NCBI GenBank assembly: GCA_036936605.1 | Contig: JAUPFV010000001.1 | Span: 217,215,530-217,279,529 of the forward strand | DNA: 64,000 nt | Origin: Limnanthes douglasii subsp. nivea | Taxonomy: Eukaryota; Streptophyta; Magnoliopsida; Brassicales; Limnanthaceae | Direction of reading: 5' to 3' | Made by a program: the position numbers and the translations under genes | Shown: positions 18,115-31,503 of the stretch, one piece after another | How positions within the stretch are numbered: position 1 is the first letter of the stretch | Layout of the letters: each line of letters begins with the position of its first letter | The notes under the pieces: model-generated | Told to the model about the DNA's origin: nothing | Seen by the model: the letters and a program-made list of their open reading frames with translations, nothing else | Database searches by the model: none

Positions 18115-20960
18115 ATAACTACATCATCAATGGATCGTTTTCCGAAGATTTTCCCGATCTTTCTCTCTCAAATACATTTCAAAACAATAAAGAGAAGATC
18201 GATCACTAATCAACTCTCAAAGTTGCAAAATCCTATGCTGAAATAGTTAAGAAACCTGACTCTCCATGGAATTTCAAACCGATAGATACTATTGAGTAAA
18301 GTAATCATATATTGATACATTATGAACAATATGTGAAAGATCGACTTATTAAAGACTCAAAACATACTTTGATTGGTAAATTTGCAAAAGATCTCCCCAA
18401 AAGAAAGTTCATTAATGATTTCTTGAACAACTTTAGATTCAAGGGAGATTCAATATCTTTATAAAAGATTCAAGAAATATCTTTATTGAATTTAACAATA
18501 ACGAATATTTCATAAAGTTATGGACAAGAACGTACTAGACGATAGGTGATACTTCAATGAAGATCCTAAAATGGGAGGCAAATTTCAATACATACTATGC
18601 CTGTCTGGATTAGAGACATAGGAAATCCATTAAAGATCAACATTAGATTGCATGAAGTTTTGAACAAAGAATTGAAAGAAGCCAGAAGGAAAAAGAAGCT
18701 TAGCAACTTGGTAATCAAATCTTTGAAATTTTAAGGAAACAACAATCATACATCCTCTCTTCCTAAGGATGATAAAGCTTCTTAACTGGAATGTTAGAGG
18801 CATAAAAATAAGCATACCATCAGAAGACTCAAGTCAATCATCATGAAAGATAAGATTAATCTTATTGTTATTCAAGAACATTTAGTTACCTCTAATAATT
18901 TAGGTTGTATTTATTCTAAAATTGGCTTTAAAAACTTCATTGCTAATATCTCCAACAAAATTTGGTTTTTGTCGAATGATGACTTCTCAATAAACATTTT
19001 ACATAATCATACTCAATGCTTACATGTTGAAATACCTTATCAAAACTTAAACAAATTTTCTTACTAACAATTGTTTATGTCAAATGTCAAAGATACAATA
19101 GAATGGACTTATGGAATACTCTCAAAAGATTTTCCAACATATACTGAATGGTTGATTATAGGAGACTCTAATGTGATAATTTTTGTTGATGAATAAGGTG
19201 GTTGTTCCAACTATTGTATCAACAATTCTAATGATTTCAATGATTGTATAAGAGACTGCCACCTAGAAGATGCAGGATATCAAGGCTCTAAGTTTACTTG
19301 GTCCAACAATTCCAAATGGAAGAGACTAGACAAAGCTCTTATTAATCCTGCTTGGTCTAACTTCTTTAATGAGACCAGGGTTCTCCACATAGCCTGAACT
19401 TGTTCTGACCGTGTCCCTCTTTGAATTTTTATCTCTAAATATAACTTAAAATCTAAGAAAAGTTTTAAATTTCTTAACATGTGGACTATGGACTCTGACT
19501 TTTTCCCTTTTTTTGAAAATAACTAGAATCGGAGAATCAATTGATATCCTCTTTTTATCTTTTGGCATAAACTTAGAAGATTGAAAGAAGGTCTTAAAAT
19601 CTAAAATACCAACCATTTTTAACAATATTTTTGACAAAGTACATGTTTCAGAAGCTGCTATTAAGGAGTTGGAAATTAAAATAACTACTTTAAATAATGT
19701 TGTTATCTTCAATCTCTTAGAATGGAGGAGGACTTCTAGAAGAAAAAATGTTACTGCAACTTCTCAAAGACAGTGACAGAAACACTAAAGTTTTCCATTC
19801 TTATGTTTCTAAAATGAGAAGAATGAGCAACATTAAAAGTATTAAAGTTGGTGAGGATTGGTTGTTGGACTCTCATTCTATTTTCCTTTCTGCATAAACC
19901 TATTTCAAGGATGTTCTCTTTAAGGTCTCTTTTAATAATTATGTTAAAGAAACTGGTAGAATGCAGGATCATATATTCAATAATATCCCTCAGTTGATAA
20001 CTACTGAGGATAACAACTTACTTTTGAAGCCTCCATCTGAAATAGAAATTATTGAGATCATAAACAACATTAATTCTGTTATTGCTGCTGGAGTAGATGG
20101 ATTTAATATCTACTTCTTCAAAACCTGTTGGAACATCATCAAAACAGATCTTTGTCAAGCCATGTCTTGTTTCATTCTTGGCCATAACATTTCTAAAGGA
20201 AACATAGCCACAATTTTGTGTCTTATTCCTAAAACTTATAATCCTACAACCTCGAAGAACTACAGACCTATCAACCTTTGCCAAATAGAATAATGTCTAA
20301 GATCATCAATAATAGACTGATTAATAGTTTACCTAAAATCATCTCCAAAGCTCAAGGTGGCTAATTCACCGAAAGATCTATTTTTGATAACATCCTAATA
20401 GCCAAAGAAATGGTCCGTGCTCTTAATAGAAAATCAAAGGCTGGTAACATCATGATTCAACTGGATATTACTAAAGATTTTGACAACATGGTTCACCCTT
20501 TTATTATTTAAAGTTTTGCTTTCTTTTAGTTTCTCTATCATTTTTGTTAAGCTCATCAGTAGCATAATTAAATCTATCAATATCTCTATGTTAATAAATG
20601 GTAATTTTATAGGTTATTTCAAGGCTAAGAGAGGTATGAGACAGAGAGATCCTCTCTCTCCTAGCCTCTTTATTATTGGTCAAGAAGTTCTTCTTTGAGG
20701 CCTGTATAATCTCTTCTTCTCTAACAAATCTATGATTTATGCCTCTAGAACTAACTTTATTATTCCTTGCCTAACTTTTGCAAAAGATATTTTGATATTT
20801 ACTAATAGGAATCAATATACAATTGAAAAGTTGAGTATGTTTCTCCAAAACTATCAGGAAGTCTCTGCCAAACCATCAACAAAGACAAGAGAAATATTAT
20901 TGTCTCCAACAGATTTCAGCAAACTAGACTCTTTACTCTCATTGATCAGGAAGTAGACAG
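18115..20960 (+). pseudogene. Degenerate L1-type LINE, + strand
   Basis: A non-LTR retrotransposon. At 18115-18480 is an ORF1-like segment (SYAEIVKKPDSPWNF) similar to the ORF1 of the opposing LINE (TYAEITKPKSQDMNF). The endonuclease follows at about 18780-19430: LNWNVRGIK, VIQEH, GDSN, FTWSN, RLDKALINPAW. The reverse transcriptase spans 19960-20960: SAVIAAGVDGF-like, SKNYRPINL, GMRQRDPLSPSLF and, where FADD is expected, FAKDILIF. Many stops and frameshifts occur. The lost catalytic Asp confirms it is dead. The 3' end lies somewhere near 20960-21100. Confidence 0.8.
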
Positions 20961-21149
20961 ATAATTGAGATGGTAGTATTTAACGTGTGGAGAGAGAATG
21001 TATCACCAATATTAAATGTTATTCTCTTTAGTAATTATAGGATAATTTCAGATCAAATGACCAATTGCGTCAGGTCACGAATATAGGTCAAACTTATGAG
21101 CCCCCAAGCCCATAAACCGCTATTCATTATATATATATTATGATTAAAC

Positions 21150-21245
21150 ATATGGCTGGCATATAGCTTAGTCAGTAGGCACACAACTTACTCAACATAA
21201 TCTTTATTCTGAGTCTAGAATTCACCCTAAGATAAATCTGATCCA
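21150..21245 (+). other. tRNA-like (SINE-type) sequence
   Basis: TATAGCTTAGTCAGTAGG resembles an RNA polymerase III A box, and TGAGTCTAGAATTCACC about 45 bases later a degraded B box (GGTTCGAATCC). The arrangement suggests the head of a tRNA-derived SINE or a tRNA pseudogene. I could not fold a good cloverleaf by eye. Confidence 0.35.
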
Positions 21246-21399
21246 CGTCCTGCTCGTTTCACTCAAGGATTTCCGACCCTACCCGAGGTGGCCAGTAACA
21301 TGTAATTATCTTGATCATTGATAAGTTTATGAATTTTATTTTGTATTTATTTTGTCTCTCTAATTTGGGTGTTAGCATTTAGTAAATCTTTAAAATGAT

Positions 21400-24100
21400 A
21401 TTTAGCTGATTTTCCAAATTTAACTTGATTTGTTACCCAATCATCATCTCTGAAAAGTCTATGTATTGTGTTTCTTTTTCTTCTTCTTTAACATAGGTCT
21501 GGAAACATCTTTTGTTTCTATCACAATCTTTGATCCAGTTGACACAATACTTTTGGGCTCAATATGTTTCCTTCTTGTAAGTAGTTGCAAATGAATGGCT
21601 TTGGCTTTATAGTATTGGATTTTGTCTTCCATATTTTTGCTGATTTTAAAAAGACTTTTAAGATGTAGCACTTTTTCTTTTTATTATCATATAATGTCAA
21701 AGATATTACCAAATATGTTCCAATTCCAGTCTTTGAGTCTATTTTTTAGTCTTTCAAGTTTGTTCCAAAAAGATATAGGAATGAGATCCATGCATTTCAT
21801 CTTTCCAATTTAGCTTTACCACTTTTAAAATTTCAGGATGTTATGTCCATATGTTCTGGAACTTCAATTATTATTTAGTTTATGTTTTTTCAACTGAAAT
21901 ATTAATGCCAAATGGAGGGTGGTCTAAGCGAGTCATAGCAAGGTATTTTACTTTAGTATTTTCAAACTGATTGAGCCATGATGAGTTGTGCAAAACATTA
22001 TCCAACCTTTTTAATTTGTGATTGTTTGACCATGTATAATTTGGTCTACTGAATCATGCATCCTCAAGTAAGTAATCTTGGATAACCTTGTTGAAATCAT
22101 TAACAATTTTTAAACATAGTATAAAACATGCTAGTTGTTCATTAGGGTTTGTAATTTCATTAAAGTCCCTGATTATATCTGGGGATAATAGTGATTTACT
22201 ATTTAGCTTAGGCCATTCCAGAGATCCATTCTTAACTCTCTTAAATTTTTAGCATATGCAATTGTTACAAGAAATTGTAAATCTAATGATACATCGTTGA
22301 CTTTTAGGTATATAAACTGGTATTGCTTAGCTTCAAGATCAATCTTGATTAGAATCCATATTTTTTGTTTGAGTTAGCAAAACTGCTTTGGAACCCAATT
22401 TGTTTGGATATTTTGTCAAGATTTTTTACTAGAACCATTAGTTCTTGTATTGCAATGAACTCAATATTTTCAGCCATTTTCAAATATAAGAGTCTTCCTA
22501 TTGTTTTTTTGTTACTCACTCCTCTCACATTCGAATTAGGGACTGTGATTGTTATTTAATTTTATGAGCTGAAGGGTCGGAAAGACCCTCTGTTGTTGAA
22601 TGCTTTGTTATGTTTTACTGTCTTTAAATGATTGGAAATGCTCTTTTTCTTAACACATCTTGAAACTCTATGTTGTTTGCAATATTTCTTAGAATATGCG
22701 ATGAAAGAAGGCTTCCTATGGAGGTTGGTAGAATGAAGAAGACGTATGTTGTTAATCTTTCAAGACCATCAGATAGATTAGGCTCATAGTTTTCTTTTAT
22801 AGAGTTAAGAGCTTCAATAATTTCATTCCCTTGATCATTATCATTGATAAAACAATGTTGAATTTGTTTTTCTTGATATTGTTTTTGTTGTTTTCTTTAT
22901 GAGATGTTATTAAGTTGGAATCCTTGATGATTAATTTAAGTTTAGGAATCCATCTTTTACTAGGTAGGTTTTGTACAGAGCTGAGAGAGAGAGAGAGTTT
23001 GATCGTTCTTAATATATTAATCTCGGGCGCAGTTTCTTTGTTTTGAGAGGCTTTCATGCAATTCAGGGAATCGTGGAATGGCCTAAGCTAAATAGATGAT
23101 ATCATGCTAGGAAGCATATATTTTTTCAAAGAGATATGTTATAATAAAAACCAATCCAAAATTTAGACATAATCTCTTAAGAGGTATCCAACTTAAACCA
23201 AGATTTATATTCATTAAATCTAGCTTTGTTTATTTAAGGTACTCAGATTTTTAATTGATCATCTATGGATTTAGTAATGGATATGATAGCTGTTTTGTTC
23301 AATATATATTATGGAAGGTTGGGGATGAATATCCAAATTAGGATAACAATGCATTCGATTCTTGGATTAAAATGAGACCATTTTAGTAATCTCATTGAGG
23401 ATTGATTCATTGTCCAAATTTCTTGTTTCCATAATCTTGAGTAGTCCTCCATCTCAAACTCAATTAGCACATGACTAGGGTATTATAAAGCCATATTTAC
23501 CTCACCAGTGAAGCCTATTTATCTAAGAATATTTGTATCTGTCCATCAGTGTCCGACCATGACATAACTTACCGACTATGATGTTTTTATCTTTTGAGAG
23601 TAGTTTTGTTTTTTCATCGGTTGGGAAACTAATTACAATGTGGTCCTCTTTTTGGTAGATTGAGACTGGAATAAAGTTCATGTCTTGAGATTTAGGTTTA
23701 GTTATCTCTGCATAAGTTTTGTTGTTTGATGGTAGTGTCTGGTTTCTTTGCAAGACGGGTCTTATGTTATTGTTTGTTGTGTTTAGATAGTCTGATGGCT
23801 GATATTGCACGTAATGACAGGGGTCTACACTTGTTGAGTTGATGGTGTTATTTTTTACGGTAGGAATAAATATGAACATGGTAAGATAATGGTCGTCATT
23901 GAATATAGGGTTTCTTGTTGGTGAATTTATTGGTGATTTTGGTATTGTAGAGGTTTGAGTGTTGCGATTCAGTGATACAGGTTGAATATTAGGTGTTTTG
24001 AGCATTTTAGTGGTATTTATAGCAGTGTTGTCGGAGTGGTGAAGACGGTGGCGCGCGAGGAAAAAGGCTGGTTGTGATGGTGGATCGAATGCTAGAGTTA
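21400..24100 (-). pseudogene. Degenerate L1-type LINE, - strand
   Basis: This runs toward the previous LINE. Its GC-richer leader at 24010-24090 precedes ATG 24005 and a 160-aa ORF1 start (24005-23523) with TYAEITKPKSQDMNF and a DUF4283-like end (IIVGKLCHGR). The endonuclease begins near 22550 on the - strand with NVRG, then RLLYLKMAENIEFIAIQE and a GFQSSFANSNKK block, and continues, broken, to about 21400. A reverse transcriptase was not identified, so the 3' part seems lost. Similarity to the + strand LINE suggests one LINE family. Confidence 0.68.
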
Positions 24101-25855
24101 AATATACCTTGAAAATATATTTCTTTCGAATTAAAAAATATCTAATGTAATATTTGGCTATTAGGTTTTAAGGGCCTAATAAAAATTATAATTTTTTAAA
24201 AATATGAATATATAGCTTTGGTATAATAGATCTATGGATCTAACAAATATAGTAGCGGATGTACCAAATATAGTAGGTATTTATTGATCATATTTAGTAA
24301 AACAATTATGATACGTTTAAATGGATAAACTTTTAAAATTTTAATACAAATTAAATTGTAACGAATTTGGTCTAAATGATATTTACTATATAATGGTTTC
24401 GTTCATAACATTAAAAAAAGTAACATTGAACGTGATATTTACTTATATTGGAGTGATAAAATTGAGCCAAATTACAAGTCTCAAAACATAGTTTAGTAAT
24501 TGCACGTACTCATATAATTAAATCTATTAGATGAGTGAGACTTTTTATATATCACTAGTATGTGTTAGAAATCTGGAATCGTACATGAGATTGAAATTTC
24601 ATTGGTCATGATATGTGATTTGTTGGATTTAGCTTGTTTCACTCAATTTACACATGTATCTTAAGAAGGCATATGACAATGAATCGTTTTGTATCTTAGG
24701 GACGAAAGATAAATAAAATGTATTTAGTTTCCACTCTACAAGATGACCTTGCATTTAGATCATAAAAAATATGCCATTCTTCAAGAATGTTTCAAACTGT
24801 AACTGTTAGTTGTTTAAACATATATACTTAATATTTATTCTAAATATAACTCATATATGCTTTCTATAAAAAAAACATTATGTCACTTTTCTACATATGA
24901 GGTGATTAAGTTATTTTTTTCACTTGTGATAAGTGTGTAATATTATGCCGCATCATAATCTTTACTTGTATAAATATAAGTGTGTAATATTATGCCGCAT
25001 CATATTTATTCTAAAAATAACTCAAATTTGATCCCTGAATTAAACAGCAGTTAAATTAAATAGACCTAAATATATAAATCTTTACTTGTACAAATATAAA
25101 TAATTAATTACTTTGGGTTCAATATTACACATGAGTCTATAATACTCATATTACTTGACGATAATCGTACACTTGAAATTTCTCATATAATGTGTCATGC
25201 ATGAAAGAAGTTTGGTCTCTAGATTAGAGATTGTTATTGTGTGTATAAGTTGGACTACAACAAGATAAGGCACATGTTTTCCTAATTTGAGCAAACCGTT
25301 GCATGATGTTGTTGTTGTACTCACACGTCGCATATTCATGCAGAAACAATCCCATGTTGGATGGTTTCATTAAAGATACCACAAATAAGTGGATCAACCC
25401 ACCAATTTTTTTTTCAGAAAATAAAAGTGAAACAACATTACTTAATTTACAAAAATAGTATCGTATATAATGTATAACGTTATGTCTTCAATAAGAACTA
25501 TGATACATATGTTCATATGAGCGCTTATCCAATTTTAAAACTTGAAAAAATAAAATCAATTTTTTATGTTAATTATACGATGACTAAGTTAAGGGTTGTG
25601 TGTTTAGTGATATGTCATTATCCATTGACCTTATATGTAGGTTATAGATATACATTTAATCGTAATAATATTATATAATTAATATCGAAAGATGGTATAT
25701 TTCATATTATGAAAACCAAAATATTTCTTAGACCCTGAACAAAGGTAAACATTTTCTTTTTATTATAAAGTGTTAAATCAAAATAAAAGCAGTATTGTAA
25801 ATTGATAAGGTCTAACAATATGAGTCTCATGATATTATATGATGTATTATTTAAA
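24101..25855. other. AT-rich DNA with a short direct repeat
   Basis: No gene found. AAGTGTGTAATATTATGCCG followed by CATCATA occurs at 24930-24957 and again at 24977-25004; TTTACTTGTA(T/C)AAATATAA recurs nearby three times. Nothing else stands out. Confidence 0.5.
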
Positions 25856-25859
25856 TTTT

Positions 25860-26555
25860 ATCATAATAAATGTTTAGGGTATTATATAAGTTAGATTTCC
25901 ATATTAATTAGATTATATTAATTAGATTTTCTATATTAGTTAGATATTTTATGTTAATTAGATGTGTTATATTAATTTGATCTTCTATATTATCCTATAT
26001 TAATAAAATCTTATATTTATTTGGTCGTCTATATTAATTATATTTCATATTAATTAAATATTTTATAAATACAAGAAGATATTGTTTTTCAATATGTCGT
26101 GTAACGCGATGTGCCTTTCATATATCTTGAGAGAGAGAAACTAGCTTTAGGTTTTTAGGGAGATAAGTGAGGTGAGAGATAAAAACTAAAGAGATGGTTA
26201 TGTGAATCACATTATCTTTTGTTACAAAGAGTGATTGAGTCTTTTTTGTTTGAGAGTCTTTATGTAGCCTACTTATTTATAAAAAGATTGTTTGTTGCTC
26301 GTGGATATAGGATTCCTTTATAATCTGAACCAACTTAAATTTTTGGTTGTGTGATTGAGTTATTTTATGTTCTTTCTTGTTAACTTTTTTCTTGAAACAA
26401 TGTAATAGTCGAAGCTCCTATTATCTCCTATAGCGTCTCGGGTATACGTTCACCATCTGTCAGTCATTGATTCGGCTAAGTGGCTAGGATTTGGCCTAGC
26501 GAATCTTTTTAGGATCGGGTCAGATCTTATTCAGATATTTTTGGTTTCCCTAACA
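25860..26555 (+). repeat. Copia-type LTR, first of three
   Basis: It ends CCCTAACA followed by AGTGGCGCGGTGAGTG, where AGTGG...GAG fits a decayed initiator-Met tRNA primer site. It contains a run of TTAATTAGAT repeats at its left, then GAGAGAGAAACTAG, a TTTGAGAGTCTTTATGTAGCC block, and TCTCGGGTATACGTTCACC. The same series recurs at 27690-28465 and 29365-29980. The left edge is approximate. Confidence 0.65.
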
Positions 26556-27430
26556 AGTGGCGCGGTGAGTGTGAAGATATGATATCAATATTGGTTGTTG
26601 GAAAAAAAATCAAACACAATCATAATGATAGATTACATGAGGGAAGTATTATATGCAAACTATCTAGTGGACTGGAAAATGCATTAACAAATGTGAGGTA
26701 TGTCCCTGAATTTAAACGTAACATTTTGTCTATAGGTATGTTAGATGATGAAGGGTTTGAGTATAAGAATGGATATGCCAGACTTCAGGTCTTGCAAGAC
26801 AAACATATTATTATGAAGGTTAATCATACTGATGGTTTTTTAATCATGGATGGGGCCGTTGTAGAAGAGACATCTAGTGTTGAGAAGATATTTTCTAGGA
26901 TTCGGGTGGAAGTAATTGAAGGTTTGTCGAAGCAGGTGTAGATCCAATCCAAGAAGTACCTAAAGATGTTTATGACTGACAATGGCATGGTGTTAGTGAA
27001 CTGATCATTTACTAGTTATCGCTATAAATTTGGTATGCATATGCTAAGAATCTTGAAGAGTACCTCAAAGCATAGAATAGTTGAAACGATAAGTTGTAGC
27101 TTACTTGAAGTAAGGTTTATGCTTCCGATAGATAGACATAATAAGAGGTTGAGTGAAGAAGTTTTTCGGACGACTATCATCGTCAACATGAGCTCGCAGA
27201 CTTTCATCTTCATGGAGATATAATAGGTTTCAGAGGTGGAGCTAGAATTGAGATTGATTTTGAACATAAGGGTGGAGATGTGGATGCCTCCACAGAAGCG
27301 TCTTTCAAGCTGGGTTTGGGCTCGACCTTCGTAAAGAAAGTTCAAACATTTTTGGGTTTGGGTCTTGATATGAAGTTTGATGGGTCAAAAGTTTTGAATG
27401 TTAAAATTATAGCGCATATGTCAAAGTGTT
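26556..27430 (+). pseudogene. Copia internal fragment 1
   Basis: The frame at 26579-26941 carries NVRYVPEFKRNILSIGMLDD, then GFEYKNGYARLQVLQ, the pre-integrase domain of Ty1/copia polyproteins. It is followed in broken form by MFMTDNGMVLVN and KFGMHMLRILKST, remnants of the integrase core. Gag proper, most of the integrase, reverse transcriptase and RNase H are missing. The tail (about 27225-27430) is a Gly/Lys-rich frame (EHKGGDVD, LGLGLDMKFDG) that I do not recognise. Confidence 0.7.
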
Positions 27431-27689
27431 ACTCGGTCTGATCTTGTGATAGGTCTTATGGATGTTACTACCGCTTTTTTAGATATAGGAAGTCGGGAGA
27501 CTGGTTTATTGGGGAGGATTTCCTCAATAGAGTTTACATACTACATGGTAATTGATCACTACATGTGTACAGGTGGACAGTTTGTTTTCGGTGAGTAGTT
27601 GAAGCATCGGGGTAATAATAACTGAAGTATTCATAAGCCTATGTGAAGAATTGTTAAGTGTATGCTAGAAGTAACTCGAAGTATAATAT

Positions 27690-28465
27690 TATATTTAAAT
27701 TGGTTATATATTAATTAGATATCTATTTATATTAATTAGACTTCCTGTATTAATTAGATCTTCTATATTAATTAGATCTTCTTTATTAATTAGATATTCT
27801 ATATCAATTAGATATTATATATTAATTAGATCTTCTAAATTAACTAGATTTCTATGTTAATTAGATATTTTATTAGTTTGATGTTCTATATTAATTAGAT
27901 TTCATATGAATTCTATCTTATATATTAATTAGATTCTTTTATTAATGAATTAATATTTATCACAATCAGCCTATAAATGGAAGAAGATATTACTTTGCAA
28001 GGTATGGTGTGACGTGATGTGAGCTGCATATTTCTTCAAAGAGATAAACTAGTTCTAGGTTTTCTATAATATAAGTAAGGTGATAGATAAATACTGAAGA
28101 TAAAATTCTATGAATCAAATCATCTTTTAACTACAAATAGTAATTGAGCTCTTTGTGTTCGAGAGTCTTTTTGTAACCTAGTTATTTATTAAAAAGTGTA
28201 TCCGTTCCCGGTGGATGTAGGATTTCTTCATGATCCGAACCACGTTAAATATCTTGTTGTGGGATAGAATTATTTTCTATTATTTCTTGCTAACTTTGTT
28301 CTTGAAATAAGGTAAGAGCTGAAGCTCGTATTACCTCTTACAACCTCTCGGGTAGGTGTTCACCAACAGTTGGTCACTGTTTTGGTTGAGTGACTAGCAT
28401 TCGGCCTAGCGAATCTTGCTAGGGCTTGGTCAGATCTTGTTTGAATATTGATGGTTTCCTTAACA
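27690..28465 (+). repeat. Copia-type LTR, second of three
   Basis: It begins with many TTAATTAGAT(A/C)TTCTAT repeats (27690-27955), followed by GCCTATAAATGGAAGAAGAT, CTCGGGTAGGTGTTCACC and the end CTTAACA at 28461-28465. The next bases, AGTGGTACGATGAGC, resemble a primer-binding site. It is shared by the two internal fragments. Its true left end is unclear. Confidence 0.65.
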
Positions 28466-29364
28466 AGTGGTACGATGAGCGTGGAGATCTGATATCAATA
28501 TTCATTGTTGGTGAAGAAGCGAAGTAGAAAGACAAAGATCGAGGATTTTGAATTAAAATCAAGCACATTCATTATATTGGATTCTATGAGGGAGGTATTA
28601 AATTCAAGATATTTAATGGACTCGAAAATACTTTTAAAAATATGATGTATGTCTCTGAATTTAAACATAACCTTCTATCTATAAGTATGTTAGATGAGGA
28701 AGGGTTTGAGTATAAGGGTGCAGATGGAAGACTTAAGGTCTTACAAGACTTACATATTTTTCTAGAGGTTGATTGGACTAATGGTGTTTTAGTCACATGG
28801 GTCCATATTAGAAGAAGTGTCTAGTATGGGAAATAGATGTGGTGTGATTCGGTTAAAGGTAATTGAAGGCTTATCAATGAAGGTGGAGATTCAATCCATG
28901 AAGTACTTGAAGAGTTTTAGGACTGACAATGACGTGGTATTAGTGAACCGATCATTCACTCGTTACTGCTTTGAATTTGGTATGCTTAGGTGCATAATCT
29001 TGAAGAGTACTTTCAAACATGGAATAGCTGAGAAGATGAGACGTAGCTTAGTTGGTGTAAGAGTTATTCTTCTGACACTTGGGTAAAATAAGAGGTTGAG
29101 TGAATGAGTTGTATGGATAACTATCGGCATCAACAGGAGCCCGTTGACTTTCGGACGTCATGGAGATGTATTAGGTCCCAGAGGTGGAGTTGGAGTTGAG
29201 ATGGAACTTGAACATAAAGGTGGAGATATGGAGAAGTTGTTTTCAAGCTGGGTTCGGGTTCGTCCTTTGCAAAGGAAGTTCAAGCATTGTTGGGTTTAGG
29301 ACTTGATCTGAAGTTTGAGGGATCAAATGTTTCAAATGTTCAAACTGTAGAGCGTCTTTGAAGT
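28466..29364 (+). pseudogene. Copia internal fragment 2
   Basis: It has the same structure as fragment 1: MYVSEFKHNLLSISMLDEEG and DGRLKVLQDLHIF (28642-28780), then FRTDNDVVLVNRSF and KSTFKHGIAEKMRRSL (integrase remnants), then the Gly-rich tail (EHKGGDME, LGLGLDLKFEG). The two fragments share the same internal deletions, so they derive from one already deleted copy. Confidence 0.7.
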
Positions 29365-29980
29365 GTTGCTTGGTCTTCTATATTAATTAGATTTTTATAT
29401 TCACCAAATATTAATTAATTTGGTCTTATATTAATTATCTCTTCATATTAATTGGATTGTTTAATTAATGAATTAAGATTTATCAGAGTTGGCCTATAAA
29501 TTAGAGAAGACATTGCTTTATGATTTGTGGCGTGACGCAATGTGAGCTGCATATTTCTTGAGAGAGAGAATCTTTCTCTAGATCTTTTGAATATAACTGA
29601 AGTGAGAGATAAACACTCAATAGAGGTTTCTATGAATCATGTCATGTTTCATCACAAAGAGTGATTGAGTCATTTGTGTTTGAGAGACTTTTTGTAGCCT
29701 ACTTATTTATATAAAATCGTGTTTGTTTCCAGTGGGTGTAGGATTTTTTCATGATATGAACCACGTCAAATATATTGTTGTGCCATTGATTTATTTTATG
29801 TTCTTTCTTGTTAACTTTGTTTTTCAAATACGGTAAGAGCCACATTTGGTATTACCTCATACAACCTCCCGGGTAGGTGTTCACCAACTATTGGTCACTA
29901 CTTCGATCGAGTGGCTAAAATTCGGCATAGCGAGTCTTGTTAGGGTTGGGTCGGATCTTGTTCAGATATTGTTAATTTTT
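29365..29980 (+). repeat. Copia-type LTR, third of three
   Basis: It starts near TGTTGCTTGGTCTTC, has fewer TTAATTAGAT repeats than the second LTR, then GGCCTATAAATTAGAGAAGA, CCCGGGTAGGTGTTCACC and GTTGGGTCGGATCTTGTTC. It diverges from the others at about 29975, where the CCTAACA end is lost. Confidence 0.6.
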
Positions 29981-31495
29981 AAGATTCAGTATTTTAATTT
30001 TTAAAAATTTATTAAATCTGAAAATGGTGTAGGAGACTTGAATATTGAAAATATTAATAGTAAAACTTATAAAAGAATCAGTTATAAATCGATTACATGT
30101 TCATATATCAACACTATTTATAATTGATCTTTTATGAGGTTATATACTTTAGTTATTTTTCGTTCAGTTTACCTACGATTAGACTTTTTATTTTTTGTTA
30201 ACATAAAATTTGGACAATTAAAGTGTAAATTTTATGTTTTGAACAATAAAAAAAATTCTCGTAAGGTAGATAGATACCTTTAATGAAAATAAAAATAAAA
30301 TAATAATTTAGTCGAATATACTTTTAGATCTTGAGAAGAATAAGTAAAACTTTACACCAAGATTGAATTGTTTAAGATAAAATGACTAGAATGTCAAATA
30401 TATTCGGGTGACGTAAATATAAAGCATGTCTTTTATGTAATGTTTGAGTCATAACGACTAGAACGAAAAGGTCTCTAGTTTTTTTTCCCAAAAAGCGCCA
30501 CGACACCCTACACACTGTTGTGGGTAATGTGGTCTATTATTGGGCTTAAATTCTTTAGATAATTCTGTTTCTTACTCCTAGTCTCGTTCCTCTAATTCTT
30601 GGTCATTCCGTCAACAAGAATTTATCTTTGGATAAAAAAATTATCATCCAATTTAATCAAAAATTTAAACAACCCCCATTTTATTAAGTGACATCTGTCA
30701 TGTCCTTATTGAGACAAACTGTGCGCAAATGATAAAATTATTTTAAAGTGAAAAAACTATAAAATGTAGCCATATAAGATTTGGTAATCGTAATTTTGAA
30801 TCAACTATCCTATGTGATCAAACTGGCGATCTCATACATGCGACCATTTGACTAATATATTTACCCTGAGTTTCTCTTAGAATTATTTTGGTTGCATGCT
30901 CTACTGTTTCAAGCAGCATAACTTGAGAGAAACTCAATATGAGAGGCATCACCATCTTTGGATTATGTACAGTTCTTATTAGATTTTTGTTATCTTAAAA
31001 ACACATATAACACGTAAACTGATTATATTAATATTTCTTTAAACTTATCCCCATTTATCACACATCTTATATTAAAATGATGAAACTTTTCACATATAAT
31101 TACTTGTTATCCATTGAAAATTTAATTTCTAGATTCTCTATACTCGAATCAAGTTTCCATTATTTGTAAAATATCAATTTAAGATTTTTACTCTCTTTTT
31201 TCTATATGTCGAGTAAATATAACTGTTGGGTTCTCACTATAGCACACGTACAAGATCGATATGATTTGAATTTGAAGTAATTATCTAAAATGCTGATGTG
31301 TTAGACTTATATGTTTAGACATCTCATTCGAGAAGTCGTTATGGGCTCTGCCTAAAGTTGCGTGACATTTATAATGTATTTGAATTGTCATGTTTCTCTT
31401 TGAAGTGAGTTATTTCCACAAATAGGTATTTCCACCATTCAACTTACTTTCCCATTTTTACCAATGTTATAAACTTAAATTTCATATTCCAATGG
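29981..31495. other. AT-rich intergenic DNA
   Basis: No gene or element recognised. A small inverted repeat (GAGTTTCTCTTA near 30870 and TTGAGAGAAACTCA near 30925) is the only structure I noticed. Confidence 0.45.
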
Positions 31496-31503
31496 GATAT
31501 ACA

